Made by a program: the position numbers and the translations under genes
Part shown: positions 7,501 to 15,194 of the stretch, in pieces
Position numbering within the stretch: position 1 is the first letter of the stretch
How the letters are laid out: every line of letters starts with the position of its first letter
Notes under the pieces: generated by a model
The model's input: only the letters and a program-made list of their open reading frames with translations
Databases searched by the model: none
What the model was told of the DNA's origin: nothing
Source of the DNA: Dethiosulfatibacter sp.
GTDB lineage: Bacteria > Bacillota_A > Clostridia > Tissierellales > Dethiosulfatibacteraceae
Length of the DNA stretch: 29,791 bases
Reading direction: 5' to 3'
NCBI GenBank assembly: GCA_019084435.1
Contig: JAHRFV010000289.1
Span: forward strand, 1 to 29,791

Positions 7501-8818
7501 TTTCTTTCTCCTCATTTTTATTTTCTTTAAAAACTATTTGTTCTAGTATGATAACTAAAATGATAACCAATATTACTGAATTATTCAAAAGAGTTGCCAC
7601 TAATCTAGGAATACTATCGAAGAATTCTTGAGGTAGCATTGAGGTACCTAAAGCGAAGAAAATTGAAAACCCAACTATGAATATCTCTCTAGTCTCAAAT
7701 TTTTCGCTATTTACCATGTTCTGAGCTCCAATTCCAATAAGAGTAGATGCTACTCCAAGTAATACTGCACCCGCTACCGGATCAGGCATAGCAGCCATTA
7801 AACCACCCATTTTCCCGAAAAAGCTTAATATTATGAAAGCTATACTTGCTACAATTATAAAGAATCTTGATGCCACTCTTGTCAGTAATACAAACCCGAG
7901 GTTTTCTCCATATGCTACTGTACTTGGTACACCAAATATACTAGGTACAACACCTTCAATGAGTCCAAATACAGTGAAATATTTCTTCTGTCTTTTCTCT
8001 GACACCTTGGTTCCTACGATTTCAGAATAGCCTTCCACATTTCCATAGAGATTGATTGCTGCAAATATATTGACAATTGTCATTGTAATAATTAAATCGA
8101 TAGGAGGTATTTCAAAACCATATGGAAAGATTTGTGGAAGAGCAAATAGAGGCATACTATTAACTAAATCCCAATCAAATTTTCCTCCTACTATGAATAT
8201 TAGGTATCCAAGTACTATAGTGATCAGAACCGGAATGGTAGCTAAAATCCCCTTCCCTTTAATAGAAAGATACCCTGCTAGAAGCGCTAAAAATATTCCT
8301 GCAAAATATGGCCATCCAGTACTGAATCTAGCAATTAATGACATTCCTACGAAGCTTGTTGTCAGTCCTATCATCATAATCATTGAACCAAGCACTAAAG
8401 GAGTCCAAACTTTTTTAACATAACTAAATACATTCAATAGTCCAAGTACAGCTACAATAATTCCCGCTATGATATAGGCATTAAATGAAAGCAAAGCATA
8501 TTCTTGTCCTCCTACCGCAAATGCTGACATGATAGCCAATGAAGGTATGATGTTTGGTCCGGATACCATAGATAGCTTATGACCTAGTGTAGCTTGAATA
8601 AGTGTTGAAATACCGATCATCAAAACGACTCTTCCCATATACCCAGCTAACACTTCTTCAGAGAATCCTACTCCAACGCCTACAATCGCATACCCCCATA
8701 CCACGGGGTAAAACATTATGAGTATCCATTGGAGTGAATAGATAATAGTGTCTTTTGTTGATCTTGGTTTGTCATCTGGAGCGTAGACTAGTTTTAAACG
8801 ATTATCATAATCTGACAT
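7475..8818 (-). CDS. NCS2-family nucleobase (uracil/xanthine-type) permease
   Basis: The 447-residue protein has about 12-14 membrane segments. It carries NCS2 hallmarks: LSMVSGPNIIPSLA in the third helix region, VEGYSEIVG, and GVPSTVAYGENLGFVLLTRVASR, a variant of the family signature preceding helix 10. NCS2 proteins import uracil, xanthine, uric acid or related heterocycles by cation symport. The C-terminal tail is strongly charged (ENKNEEKENEKRIEEI) and overlaps the next gene by 26 bases. AGGAGG precedes the ATG. It is the first gene of the operon and lies under the putative promoter at 8853-8901. Specificity cannot be read from the sequence; the amidase and carboxyltransferase downstream suggest a compound that is broken down for nitrogen. 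Confidence 0.9.
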   Translation of the reverse strand: MSDYDNRLKLVYAPDDKPRSTKDTIIYSLQWILIMFYPVVWGYAIVGVGVGFSEEVLAGYMGRVVLMIGISTLIQATLGHKLSMVSGPNIIPSLAIMSAFAVGGQEYALLSFNAYIIAGIIVAVLGLLNVFSYVKKVWTPLVLGSMIMMIGLTTSFVGMSLIARFSTGWPYFAGIFLALLAGYLSIKGKGILATIPVLITIVLGYLIFIVGGKFDWDLVNSMPLFALPQIFPYGFEIPPIDLIITMTIVNIFAAINLYGNVEGYSEIVGTKVSEKRQKKYFTVFGLIEGVVPSIFGVPSTVAYGENLGFVLLTRVASRFFIIVASIAFIILSFFGKMGGLMAAMPDPVAGAVLLGVASTLIGIGAQNMVNSEKFETREIFIVGFSIFFALGTSMLPQEFFDSIPRLVATLLNNSVILVIILVIILEQIVFKENKNEEKENEKRIEEI

Positions 8819-8852
8819 CTATAAACCTCCTTTTTATTTAATTACAATTAAT

Positions 8853-8901
8853 AACCTAATTTCACTTTGTAGGTTAATTATACTATATGGAAAACATTTT
8901 C
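8853..8901 (-). promoter_or_regulatory. Putative promoter and operator of the permease operon
   Basis: On the minus strand a TATAAT box lies at 8877-8882. Just downstream, AACCTA and TAGGTT (8853-8858 and 8870-8875) form an inverted repeat with 11 bases between. Just upstream, GAAAA-N2-TTTTC (8890-8901) is a second dyad. No good -35 box is visible, as expected for an activator-dependent promoter. Control by the adjacent PucR-type regulator is inference. Confidence 0.4.
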
Positions 8902-8967
8902 TCTTTATCTATTAAGGATAAATTTAATTGGTTTTTTTAGATTCAATAGACAATTCTAACTGTCGAA

Positions 8968-9016
8968 TTAAAAAAACAAGCTTAGATCCCTTATTCTATA
9001 AGAAATCTTAGCTTGT
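8968..9016 (-). terminator. Terminator of the PucR-family gene
   Basis: On the minus strand ACAAGCTAAGAT and ATCTAAGCTTGT form a 12-bp stem with one mismatch across a 17-base loop, followed by seven T residues. It begins about 28 bp after the regulator's stop and separates the regulator from the permease operon. Confidence 0.85.
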
Positions 9017-9043
9017 AAACTTATGAAACTGATAGAAGCGAAA

Positions 9044-10630
9044 TTATAGTAACAATGCTTTAATCTTCAAAGCCATATAAATAGAGAATTTTTCCTCCAT
9101 GTTTTCTAATGATATATCTAAGATTTTCTCAATCCTATCTCTTCTATATGATACTGTCTTAGGATGTAAAAACATTTTTTTAGAAGCTGTTTTGATGTTT
9201 CCATTGCAATCTAATAGTTCTATCAATGTGGCTACAAGTTCCGTATTTCTTTTTTTATCATAATCAATTAATTTGCCTATTTTTTGTTCCACAAACATTT
9301 TCAATTCTTCATTTGAACCGCTTCTCATTAAAATATTGTATGTTTCTACATCATCATAATGGTATACCTTGTTGTTTCCCCATACTGTTTTTCCTATTCG
9401 CAAAGCTTCTTTGGCCTCATTGAAACTCTTATTGATATCCAAGACATCTGAATAAAATTTTCCTACTCCAATACTGATAGTAAACTCCTTGACATGTAAA
9501 TCTACTTTGTTTTTAATATTATTGGCGATATTTATAGATAAATCCTTAATTGATTTACTATTATCTATATTTTCATTTTTAAATGGATACAGTACAAAGA
9601 TATTTTTATTCCTATTCCAGATTATACTTTCATATGCTTTAGAAAAAAAAGAGTTAAAAACAACATTAAATAAATCTGTTAAAATATTGTGTGTCTGGAC
9701 TTTTCTTTTCTCAAATTGCGTAGAAAAAATACGGTCTGGTTTATCTATCTCTATCAAAAAAAGAAGATATGAACCAGAGAGGTCTATATTAAAAAAATTG
9801 CCTCTTTCTATTAACGATTCTTTTGAACGGAATACCCCTTGAACAACATCGTCTAAAAAATCATTTTTGTAACGTCTTTCTACTTCTTCTTCTGCCTGTT
9901 TTTTAAGCATAACTATTGCTACAGCGTCTCGAGCTCTTTCTAGTGATTTTATGTCTATTTCTTCAAATTCTTTCTCAAGTGAGACTAATCTTATATGTGC
10001 GCTAATCCTTTCATATATAGTAATTGATCTTTTTTCTTCTTTACTTTTGGTTAATTCTATCTCTTTCATAGTTTTATAATTTGAGCTTGCTGCTAACAAA
10101 TTATTATTCTTATCGTGTATTCCAACCATACAGCCTGTTAGCTTAGATAGTGTGTCTACTATCTCTTGTAATCCACCACCAGATAAAATAATCTTGTTAA
10201 AATCCCTATGGATTCTTTCAGACTTTTTTATAATAGCATAATCTATATTTACAATTTCTCTCATAATGTCTTTAATTATTAAATCAAATCTTGTATGAGG
10301 AGGTAATTCTATTATGGGAATATTTAATTGATTGCCCATCACAACTAACTCGTTGGGTATCTGAGTGATATACCTATGGGTCTTTATTGCAAATGCTGAA
10401 AGTTTCTTTGTTTGTAACTCCTCTATGAGTTTGTTCCAACAATGATCAGCGTTTCGAAATGGATATGCGGTCGTTAAAATCATCTCATATTCTGATATCC
10501 AATCAGAAATATCAGGAACTTCCATTACATTTACAAATCTAATTGGATTGTCTAATCCTTTATGACCTGCAATAATTTTTGACTCTTTCAAAGATTCCAG
10601 ATTTAGTGCTTCTCTGACAGTGAACTGCAT
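9044..10630 (-). CDS. PucR-family transcriptional regulator
   Basis: The domain order is that of PucR/CdaR-type regulators. The N-terminal purine catabolism regulatory domain opens with FTVREALNLESLKESKIIAG and contains VMEVPDISDWI and LTTAYPFR. A central GGDEF-like region contains ISIGVGKFYSDV. The C-terminal helix-turn-helix lies around LLDCNGNIKTASKKMFLHPKTVSYRRDRI. PucR of Bacillus activates purine-degradation genes. The frame opens at 10678, but the first ATG has no ribosome binding site, whereas GAGAGG stands nine bases before the ATG at 10628-10630, giving a start MQFTVREAL that matches relatives. The regulator is transcribed toward the permease operon in the same direction and ends in its own terminator. 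I infer that it senses the imported compound or a breakdown product. Confidence 0.9.
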   Translation of the reverse strand: MQFTVREALNLESLKESKIIAGHKGLDNPIRFVNVMEVPDISDWISEYEMILTTAYPFRNADHCWNKLIEELQTKKLSAFAIKTHRYITQIPNELVVMGNQLNIPIIELPPHTRFDLIIKDIMREIVNIDYAIIKKSERIHRDFNKIILSGGGLQEIVDTLSKLTGCMVGIHDKNNNLLAASSNYKTMKEIELTKSKEEKRSITIYERISAHIRLVSLEKEFEEIDIKSLERARDAVAIVMLKKQAEEEVERRYKNDFLDDVVQGVFRSKESLIERGNFFNIDLSGSYLLFLIEIDKPDRIFSTQFEKRKVQTHNILTDLFNVVFNSFFSKAYESIIWNRNKNIFVLYPFKNENIDNSKSIKDLSINIANNIKNKVDLHVKEFTISIGVGKFYSDVLDINKSFNEAKEALRIGKTVWGNNKVYHYDDVETYNILMRSGSNEELKMFVEQKIGKLIDYDKKRNTELVATLIELLDCNGNIKTASKKMFLHPKTVSYRRDRIEKILDISLENMEEKFSIYMALKIKALLL

Positions 10631-10713
10631 CGTATTCATCCTCTCACTTTGAAACATGTTGATTGCATTGAATTTCATATGCTTACAAAATTTCTTAAGG
10701 TTTCATTAAATAT

Positions 10714-10722
10714 ATTATAGCA
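10714..10722 (-). promoter_or_regulatory. Extended -10 promoter of the pucR-like gene
   Basis: The minus strand reads TGCTATAAT, a perfect extended -10 element, about 85 bp upstream of the chosen start codon. A -35 box is not evident and is not required with an extended -10. The rest of the 10679-10985 gap holds only the tail region of the next recombinase, with an imperfect hairpin and seven T residues at about 10858-10898 that may end its transcript. Confidence 0.5.
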
Positions 10723-10985
10723 TAAATAATTTAAGAATTTACCATATTTGTTGAAAGGATTGTCCATTAATAATATATGTTTTTAATACCAATTACAGTC
10801 AGTAACTTGCTTATCTGCTAGGTTTAACAAGCTATCTCTTTTACTAACATTAGAACAAAAAAACCATAGAGCAGCTAATCAGCTATTCCCAAGGGTTTTT
10901 AATGTTTTCTGTATTTATTTCTCCGTCATTGCTCTTCTTAAGAGGCTCTATTGTATTTTCTTTAGGGCTTACGATATTAATGGGT

Positions 10986-12587
10986 CTACCGTTCATCTTC
11001 TATTCTCCATGGAAGTTCTCTGCCGTCTTTGAAGTGAAACACCAGCTCTTCATGGCTTTTGACCACCACATGGTTAAGGGTGGCCGACCAGAGTTTCTCA
11101 TCAAAGGCTGTGATGAGACTGTCCTGTTTTCTTAGGGTTTTCAGAAATGCTTTCATCAGGTTTCTCTTGGCTTTTTTCCTGTCGATATCGCTTAGCACTG
11201 TCTGCAGTCTTTTCTGAAGGCTGTTGTGCTTTTCTGCCAGTGCGTTGTATTTTTTGGTATAGGCGATCTGGTCCATCTGTGTTCTCGCGTTTTCCGCGAT
11301 CAGCTTTTCAAGGGTGACATGAAGCAGTTGAGATTCCACCTCTATCGCTTCCATTTCTGCTTCCTCTTTTGAGGAGTCGGTGATCCTTTTGACCAGCTCG
11401 TCGTAGTCAGACAGTATCTCTTCCTTGTTTTCGATCAGACTGTTAAAGGCTTCTATAAAAGCTTTCTTGATGACTTCTTCTTTCAGATGAGGTGTCAGGC
11501 AGTATTGTCTCTTATGAAACTTGTTGTTGCACTGCCAGATGGTCTGGGCGTACTTGGTGTTGGAGTGCCACACCTTTCTTCCGTAAAAACCGCCACAGTC
11601 GCCGCAGGTGATTCTACTGGCGAAGCAGTTGATGGCGCTTGTGTACTTGCCTGCCTTCTGTCTTCTTTTAAACTCTTCCTGGACCAGTTCGAAGGTTTCC
11701 GGTTCGATGATTGCCGGATGGCTGTTCTCCACGTAGTATTGGGGCACTTCGCCTTCGTTGAGCTTCTTCTTTTTTGTCAAAAAGTTAACGGTAAAAAATT
11801 TTTGCAAAAGTGCCGCGCCTTTAAATTTCTCATTTCGTAAAATGCTCTGAACGGTTGTCGCATGCCAGTTTTCTTTGCCTCCTGGTGTCGGGATCTTCTC
11901 TGTTGTCAGCATTTTGGCGATGCCTGAGGCCGTCTTGCCTTCAAGAAAATGCCGGTAGATCCTTCTGATGATCTTGGCTTCCTTTTCGACTATCTTTGGC
12001 AGCCCGTCCTCGCCTTTCTCGTAGCCAAGAAACTGTTTGTAAGGCAGGCTGACCTTGCCATCTGCAAACCGCTTTCGCTGGCCCCAGGTCACGTTTTGAG
12101 AGATTGAATGGCTTTCAGATTGTGCCAGACTTGAAACAATCGTTAACATTAATTCACCTTTCGAATCGAGTGAATAGATATTTTCCTTCTCGAAAAACAC
12201 CTCGACATTTTTATCTTTCAATTTCCTAATAGTGGTCAAGGTATCGACTGTGTTTCGTGCAAACCTTGAGACTGACTTGGTAACAATCAGATCAATCTTC
12301 CCATTTAGTGCATCCTCAATCATCTGATTGAATCCTATCCTGTGTTTAGTACTTGTCGCCGATATGCCCTCATCTGAATAGACCTTTACAAAATCCCACT
12401 CTGGTTTTGACTGTATATGTTTTGTGTAGTAATCAATTTGCGCATCAAAACTGGTCTGCTGTTCATCAAAATCCGTCGACACTCTAGCATAAGCCGCCAC
12501 CTTTTTCTTTGTCAAAGACGAGTTGTTAGTTTGGTCAAAGCTGTTTTTAATTGCCGGTATGACTCTTACTTGTTTAGCTGTTTGCAT
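10986..12587 (-). CDS. Large serine recombinase (second gene of a tandem pair)
   Basis: This is a complete 533-residue large serine recombinase. The resolvase domain contains KKVAAYARVSTD with the nucleophile Ser37, then SVSRFARNT and the E-helix region LAQSESHSISQNV. The recombinase domain follows, then a zinc ribbon starting CGDCGG, then a coiled-coil C-terminus. Such enzymes integrate and excise phages, ICEs and resistance cassettes. The ATG sits seven bases after AAGGAG within the last codons of the upstream recombinase gene (14-base overlap), so both are made together. Two overlapping recombinases of about 440 and 530 residues resemble the ccrA/ccrB arrangement of staphylococcal cassettes, but I see no direct link. 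A near-identical copy missing its N-terminus lies at 1922-3060. Confidence 0.95.
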   Translation of the reverse strand: MQTAKQVRVIPAIKNSFDQTNNSSLTKKKVAAYARVSTDFDEQQTSFDAQIDYYTKHIQSKPEWDFVKVYSDEGISATSTKHRIGFNQMIEDALNGKIDLIVTKSVSRFARNTVDTLTTIRKLKDKNVEVFFEKENIYSLDSKGELMLTIVSSLAQSESHSISQNVTWGQRKRFADGKVSLPYKQFLGYEKGEDGLPKIVEKEAKIIRRIYRHFLEGKTASGIAKMLTTEKIPTPGGKENWHATTVQSILRNEKFKGAALLQKFFTVNFLTKKKKLNEGEVPQYYVENSHPAIIEPETFELVQEEFKRRQKAGKYTSAINCFASRITCGDCGGFYGRKVWHSNTKYAQTIWQCNNKFHKRQYCLTPHLKEEVIKKAFIEAFNSLIENKEEILSDYDELVKRITDSSKEEAEMEAIEVESQLLHVTLEKLIAENARTQMDQIAYTKKYNALAEKHNSLQKRLQTVLSDIDRKKAKRNLMKAFLKTLRKQDSLITAFDEKLWSATLNHVVVKSHEELVFHFKDGRELPWRIEDER

Positions 12588-13890
12588 AAGTCATCTCCTT
12601 ACATTTTTGTAGGCTTAATATTCTGGCCTTTTCTCTGGCACCCCTATCCCAGCTGTCCTTTCTGGATTTATGTGTCCACGGTTTTCTAATCTGTGTACCG
12701 TCTCTCATGACAAACCAAATCTCAAAGGGTCTTGGTATAACTATCTCGCTAATGTTGCGACTAAAATCCGTCTCGCTAAACTCATCAAGGCTAAGAACCT
12801 CATTGATTAATTCAATGAGAATTCTTTCAGGTATCTGACCCATCGAGCAAGCCGTTTTGCCAAAATGAAGATAGGTGCTGCAACCCCAATAGACTCTAGC
12901 ATGGTTGGCTTTTCTGTTGAAGTTCTTGCCGCACATCCCGCACGATATAACACCCGTTAAGCCGTAGTCTGCTACCCTTTCTTTTGCCGCAAAACGCTCA
13001 GCGTTTTCAGCGAGCTTTTCTTGAACCCTATTAAAGGTCTCCTTATCGATGATGGCGGGATGGCTGTTTTTCACATAATACTGAGGCAGTTGACCTCTGT
13101 TTTTCACCAGCTTTTTACTCAGATGGTCCATCACATATTTTTTTTGCAAAAGCGCATCCCCGATAAGCTTTTCGTTTTTGAGAAGCTCGGCAACTCTTTC
13201 AGATGTCCAGGTTCCGCCTCTAGGTCTATCCACCGCCATTTCTCTTAACTTTTTGGCTATGGCAACCGTCCCCATACCTTCCAGATAGTCTGCAAAAATC
13301 ATCCTAATGATGTTAGCTTCCTTTTCGTTGATGGCGATATCTTTTTTATCAATGTGATACCCGTACATAAAACTGAAGTTGACCAGCTCGCCTTCGGCAA
13401 AGCTCTTCCTGATTCGCCATTTGCAGTTCTCACTTGCTGAATGACTTTCCGCCTGAGCAAAAGAAGCGAGGATAGAAAGCATCAGCTCACCATCCCCGCT
13501 TATGGAATGAATATTTTCTTTTTCAAAATATACATCAATATTGATCTCTTTCAGTTCTCTTACCACTTCCAACAAGGCCAGTGTGTTTCTTGCAAACCTC
13601 GATATGGATTTGGTGATAATCATGTCCACTCTCTTATGCCTGCATTCTTCCAGCAACTTCTGAAACTGTCCCCTCTCCATCTTGGTGCCGGTGATGGCCT
13701 CATCAGCATACACACCCGCATACTCCCATTTGGGATTCTGTTGGATCAACTCGCTGTAGTAGCTGACCTGTGCTGAGAGAGAATTCAGCATGGAATCCTT
13801 GCCGCTTGAGACTCTGGCATAGGCCGCCACTTTTTTTCTCATGATGGTCTTTGGCGTTGGTGTCTTGATTTTCATTATCGTTCTAGCCAC
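12574..13890 (-). CDS. Large serine recombinase (first gene of a tandem pair)
   Basis: This 438-residue protein belongs to the same family as its neighbour but is clearly diverged. The resolvase domain carries KKVAAYARVSSGKD with catalytic Ser28, then SISRFARNTLALLEV and AQAESHSASENCKWRI. The recombinase domain holds GTWTSERVAELLKNEKLIGD and YYVKNSHPAIID. The zinc ribbon is CGMCGKNFNRK...GCSTYLHFGKTAC. The long coiled-coil tail of the partner is missing, so the two may have different roles, for example synapsis partners or integration against excision. The start is a GTG (13888-13890), seven bases after AGGAGGG. An inverted repeat with a TATA-like centre lies 45 bp upstream. Confidence 0.93.
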   Translation of the reverse strand: MARTIMKIKTPTPKTIMRKKVAAYARVSSGKDSMLNSLSAQVSYYSELIQQNPKWEYAGVYADEAITGTKMERGQFQKLLEECRHKRVDMIITKSISRFARNTLALLEVVRELKEINIDVYFEKENIHSISGDGELMLSILASFAQAESHSASENCKWRIRKSFAEGELVNFSFMYGYHIDKKDIAINEKEANIIRMIFADYLEGMGTVAIAKKLREMAVDRPRGGTWTSERVAELLKNEKLIGDALLQKKYVMDHLSKKLVKNRGQLPQYYVKNSHPAIIDKETFNRVQEKLAENAERFAAKERVADYGLTGVISCGMCGKNFNRKANHARVYWGCSTYLHFGKTACSMGQIPERILIELINEVLSLDEFSETDFSRNISEIVIPRPFEIWFVMRDGTQIRKPWTHKSRKDSWDRGAREKARILSLQKCKEMTYANS

Positions 13891-13935
13891 TTATCAGCCC
13901 TCCTTCCACCATGATGTTAACTCTAACTCTGAACC

Positions 13936-13957
13936 ATAGCAAGTTATATAATGCTAT
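13936..13957. promoter_or_regulatory. Inverted repeat upstream of the recombinase pair
   Basis: ATAGCA and TGCTAT flank ten AT-rich bases (AGTTATATAA), 45 bp upstream of the GTG start. The centre could be the -10 box of the recombinase promoter, and the arms an operator. An attachment half-site for the recombinases would also be expected close to this position. The dyad is seen; the role is inference. Confidence 0.35.
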
Positions 13958-14032
13958 AAGCTCCCTATTATTGGCTGATGTTGGCTCGGCGACAAACCCT
14001 TAATAGCATCCGATTCGTTCTGGTTTGTCCGG

Positions 14033-14599
14033 TCAATTGCCATAAATCCTTTTAATCTCATTCTGAATGAACTCCTGAATATATTGATGCAAATCCCATT
14101 CCCAATAGCCTTGAACATTGAGTCCATGCATGCGTTTTTCCTTCTCCTCCGGTGCCAGCTGTTCGAGCTCCTTTAGGTTCTCTATCTTGAACGACAGGTC
14201 TTCCAGGAACTTGAAAAAATCCACACTAGATAAGAGGTCATCCAATATTGGTATGACCGGTGAGGTTGATCCTACTTGATCGTCCTTATATGCTCTTTTG
14301 ATAAGATTTACCGCACTTTCCGATAGGCCCAGCTGTTTATGCAGTTCCTTGTTTTCTGCGCTCACTCCCGTCAATAGATAATCAGTGGAGACATCAAAAT
14401 ACCGGGCGATACTAAAAAGGCTCTCTGCAGTAGGTTGCGTCGAACCATCCATATATAGGCTGATGGTCTGCGGTCTGATTCCGATGGCTTTTGCGAGATT
14501 TTTTTGTGTCGTTTTATCCCCGGTGTGCGGATGTTGATTCATGATCCATCGCAATGTTGTTGCGAAGGGATTCTCATATCCAAAAAAGTGTTTTTTCAT
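14033..14599 (-). CDS. XRE/Cro-CI-type repressor of the mobile element
   Basis: The helix-turn-helix spans about residues 27-75: TTQKNLAKAIGIRPQTISLYMDG, then PTAESLFSIARYFDVSTDYLLTG, the classical phage-repressor fold with the STDYLLTG ending. The C-terminus is helical and acidic with no recognised domain. The frame extends to 14674, but GGGAG before the ATG at 14597-14599 (MKKHFFGYE) marks the likely start, giving 188 residues. The gene is divergent from the replication/capsid module, and a 9-bp inverted repeat surrounds the -10 box of the opposite promoter. This is the usual layout of a lysogeny-type switch, so repression of the module is inferred. Confidence 0.85.
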   Translation of the reverse strand: MKKHFFGYENPFATTLRWIMNQHPHTGDKTTQKNLAKAIGIRPQTISLYMDGSTQPTAESLFSIARYFDVSTDYLLTGVSAENKELHKQLGLSESAVNLIKRAYKDDQVGSTSPVIPILDDLLSSVDFFKFLEDLSFKIENLKELEQLAPEEKEKRMHGLNVQGYWEWDLHQYIQEFIQNEIKRIYGN

Positions 14600-14658
14600 C
14601 TTTTTTTCTCCCATAATGACGTTATACTTGAACATTATATTTAGTGTTCTTGTTTGCT

Positions 14659-14687
14659 TGTTTTTTCTTTTCATCTGCGCTATAATA
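14659..14687 (+). promoter_or_regulatory. Promoter of the replication/capsid module
   Basis: TTGTTT at 14659 and TATAAT at 14682-14687 are separated by 17 bp. The -10 box is perfect, the -35 box weak. It points to the small genes and the primase and overlaps the inverted repeat at 14670-14704. Confidence 0.55.
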
Positions 14688-14704
14688 ACAATATCAGATG
14701 AAAC
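14670..14704. promoter_or_regulatory. Candidate operator: 9-bp inverted repeat around the -10 box
   Basis: TTTCATCTG (14670-14678) and CAGATGAAA (14696-14704) are perfect inverted copies separated by 17 bp, so their centres are about 26 bp apart and the TATAAT lies between the arms. This is a natural binding site for the adjacent XRE protein, blocking the module promoter. The geometry is seen; the binding is inferred. Confidence 0.5.
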
Positions 14705-14760
14705 GCATTAGGTCAAGAGAAAATAAAGCAAAACAGAATTTCTATCAGGAGGTAAAATTC

Positions 14761-14964
14761 ATGGACAAAAAGACACTGGAGGCGGCCATCAGGGAGGAGA
14801 AGCTGAAATACTTCCGGGAGTGGCGCAGAAAAAACCCTGACAAGGTCAGGAAGCACAACAAGAACTACTGGGAGAACAGAGCAAAAGCGAAGCTTGGGAA
14901 GGAGAAAAAAGCCGATGACATCACACAACAAACCAACAACACCAGCGCCAAGGGAGAGATCTAA
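14761..14964 (+). CDS. Small charged phage-type protein
   Basis: AGGAGGT before the ATG at 14761 gives a 67-residue, highly basic helical protein containing FREWRRKNPDKVRKHNKNYWENRAK. Short proteins with this REWRRKNPDKV pattern are common at the start of phage and satellite early operons; their function is generally unknown. An upstream in-frame ATG (14698) lies inside the operator region and is not used in my reading. It is the first gene under the module promoter. Confidence 0.65.
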   Translation: MDKKTLEAAIREEKLKYFREWRRKNPDKVRKHNKNYWENRAKAKLGKEKKADDITQQTNNTSAKGEI

Positions 14965-15022
14965 GGATGTTATCCTCCCGGAACCCACATCAGGGACAAA
15001 AGGCAGGAAGGAGATGATGACG

Positions 15023-15181
15023 ATGGATATCCAAATGGAATGTAGAAACTGCGGTCAGGTACTATTTGCCGATCTGGATGAGATGATAGAAGTGCTGATT
15101 GAGACTTGCGATAACGACTCTGTCTATGCGGGATTTTTCTGCAAAGACTGCGCAGACGATCTGGCGGATGACAATTTCTAA
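15023..15181 (+). CDS. Small zinc-ribbon-like protein
   Basis: About 52 residues with two CxxC pairs (CRNC and CKDC, 36 residues apart) that would bind one zinc, in a very acidic context (DLDEMIEVLIETCDND). AAGGAG lies nine bases before the ATG at 15023. A longer start at 14918 (88 residues, overlapping the previous gene, with GGAAGGAG ten bases before) is possible. It is followed 13 bp later by the primase gene, so all are in one operon. Function unknown. Confidence 0.6.
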   Translation: MDIQMECRNCGQVLFADLDEMIEVLIETCDNDSVYAGFFCKDCADDLADDNF

Positions 15182-15194
15182 GAAAGGACCGGCT

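Noticed and set aside
12574..13890. ccrA/ccrB and an SCC cassette
   Set aside because: Lengths and overlap are similar, but tandem large serine recombinases are common in Clostridia. I see no SCC core gene set or att core, so only the resemblance is noted.
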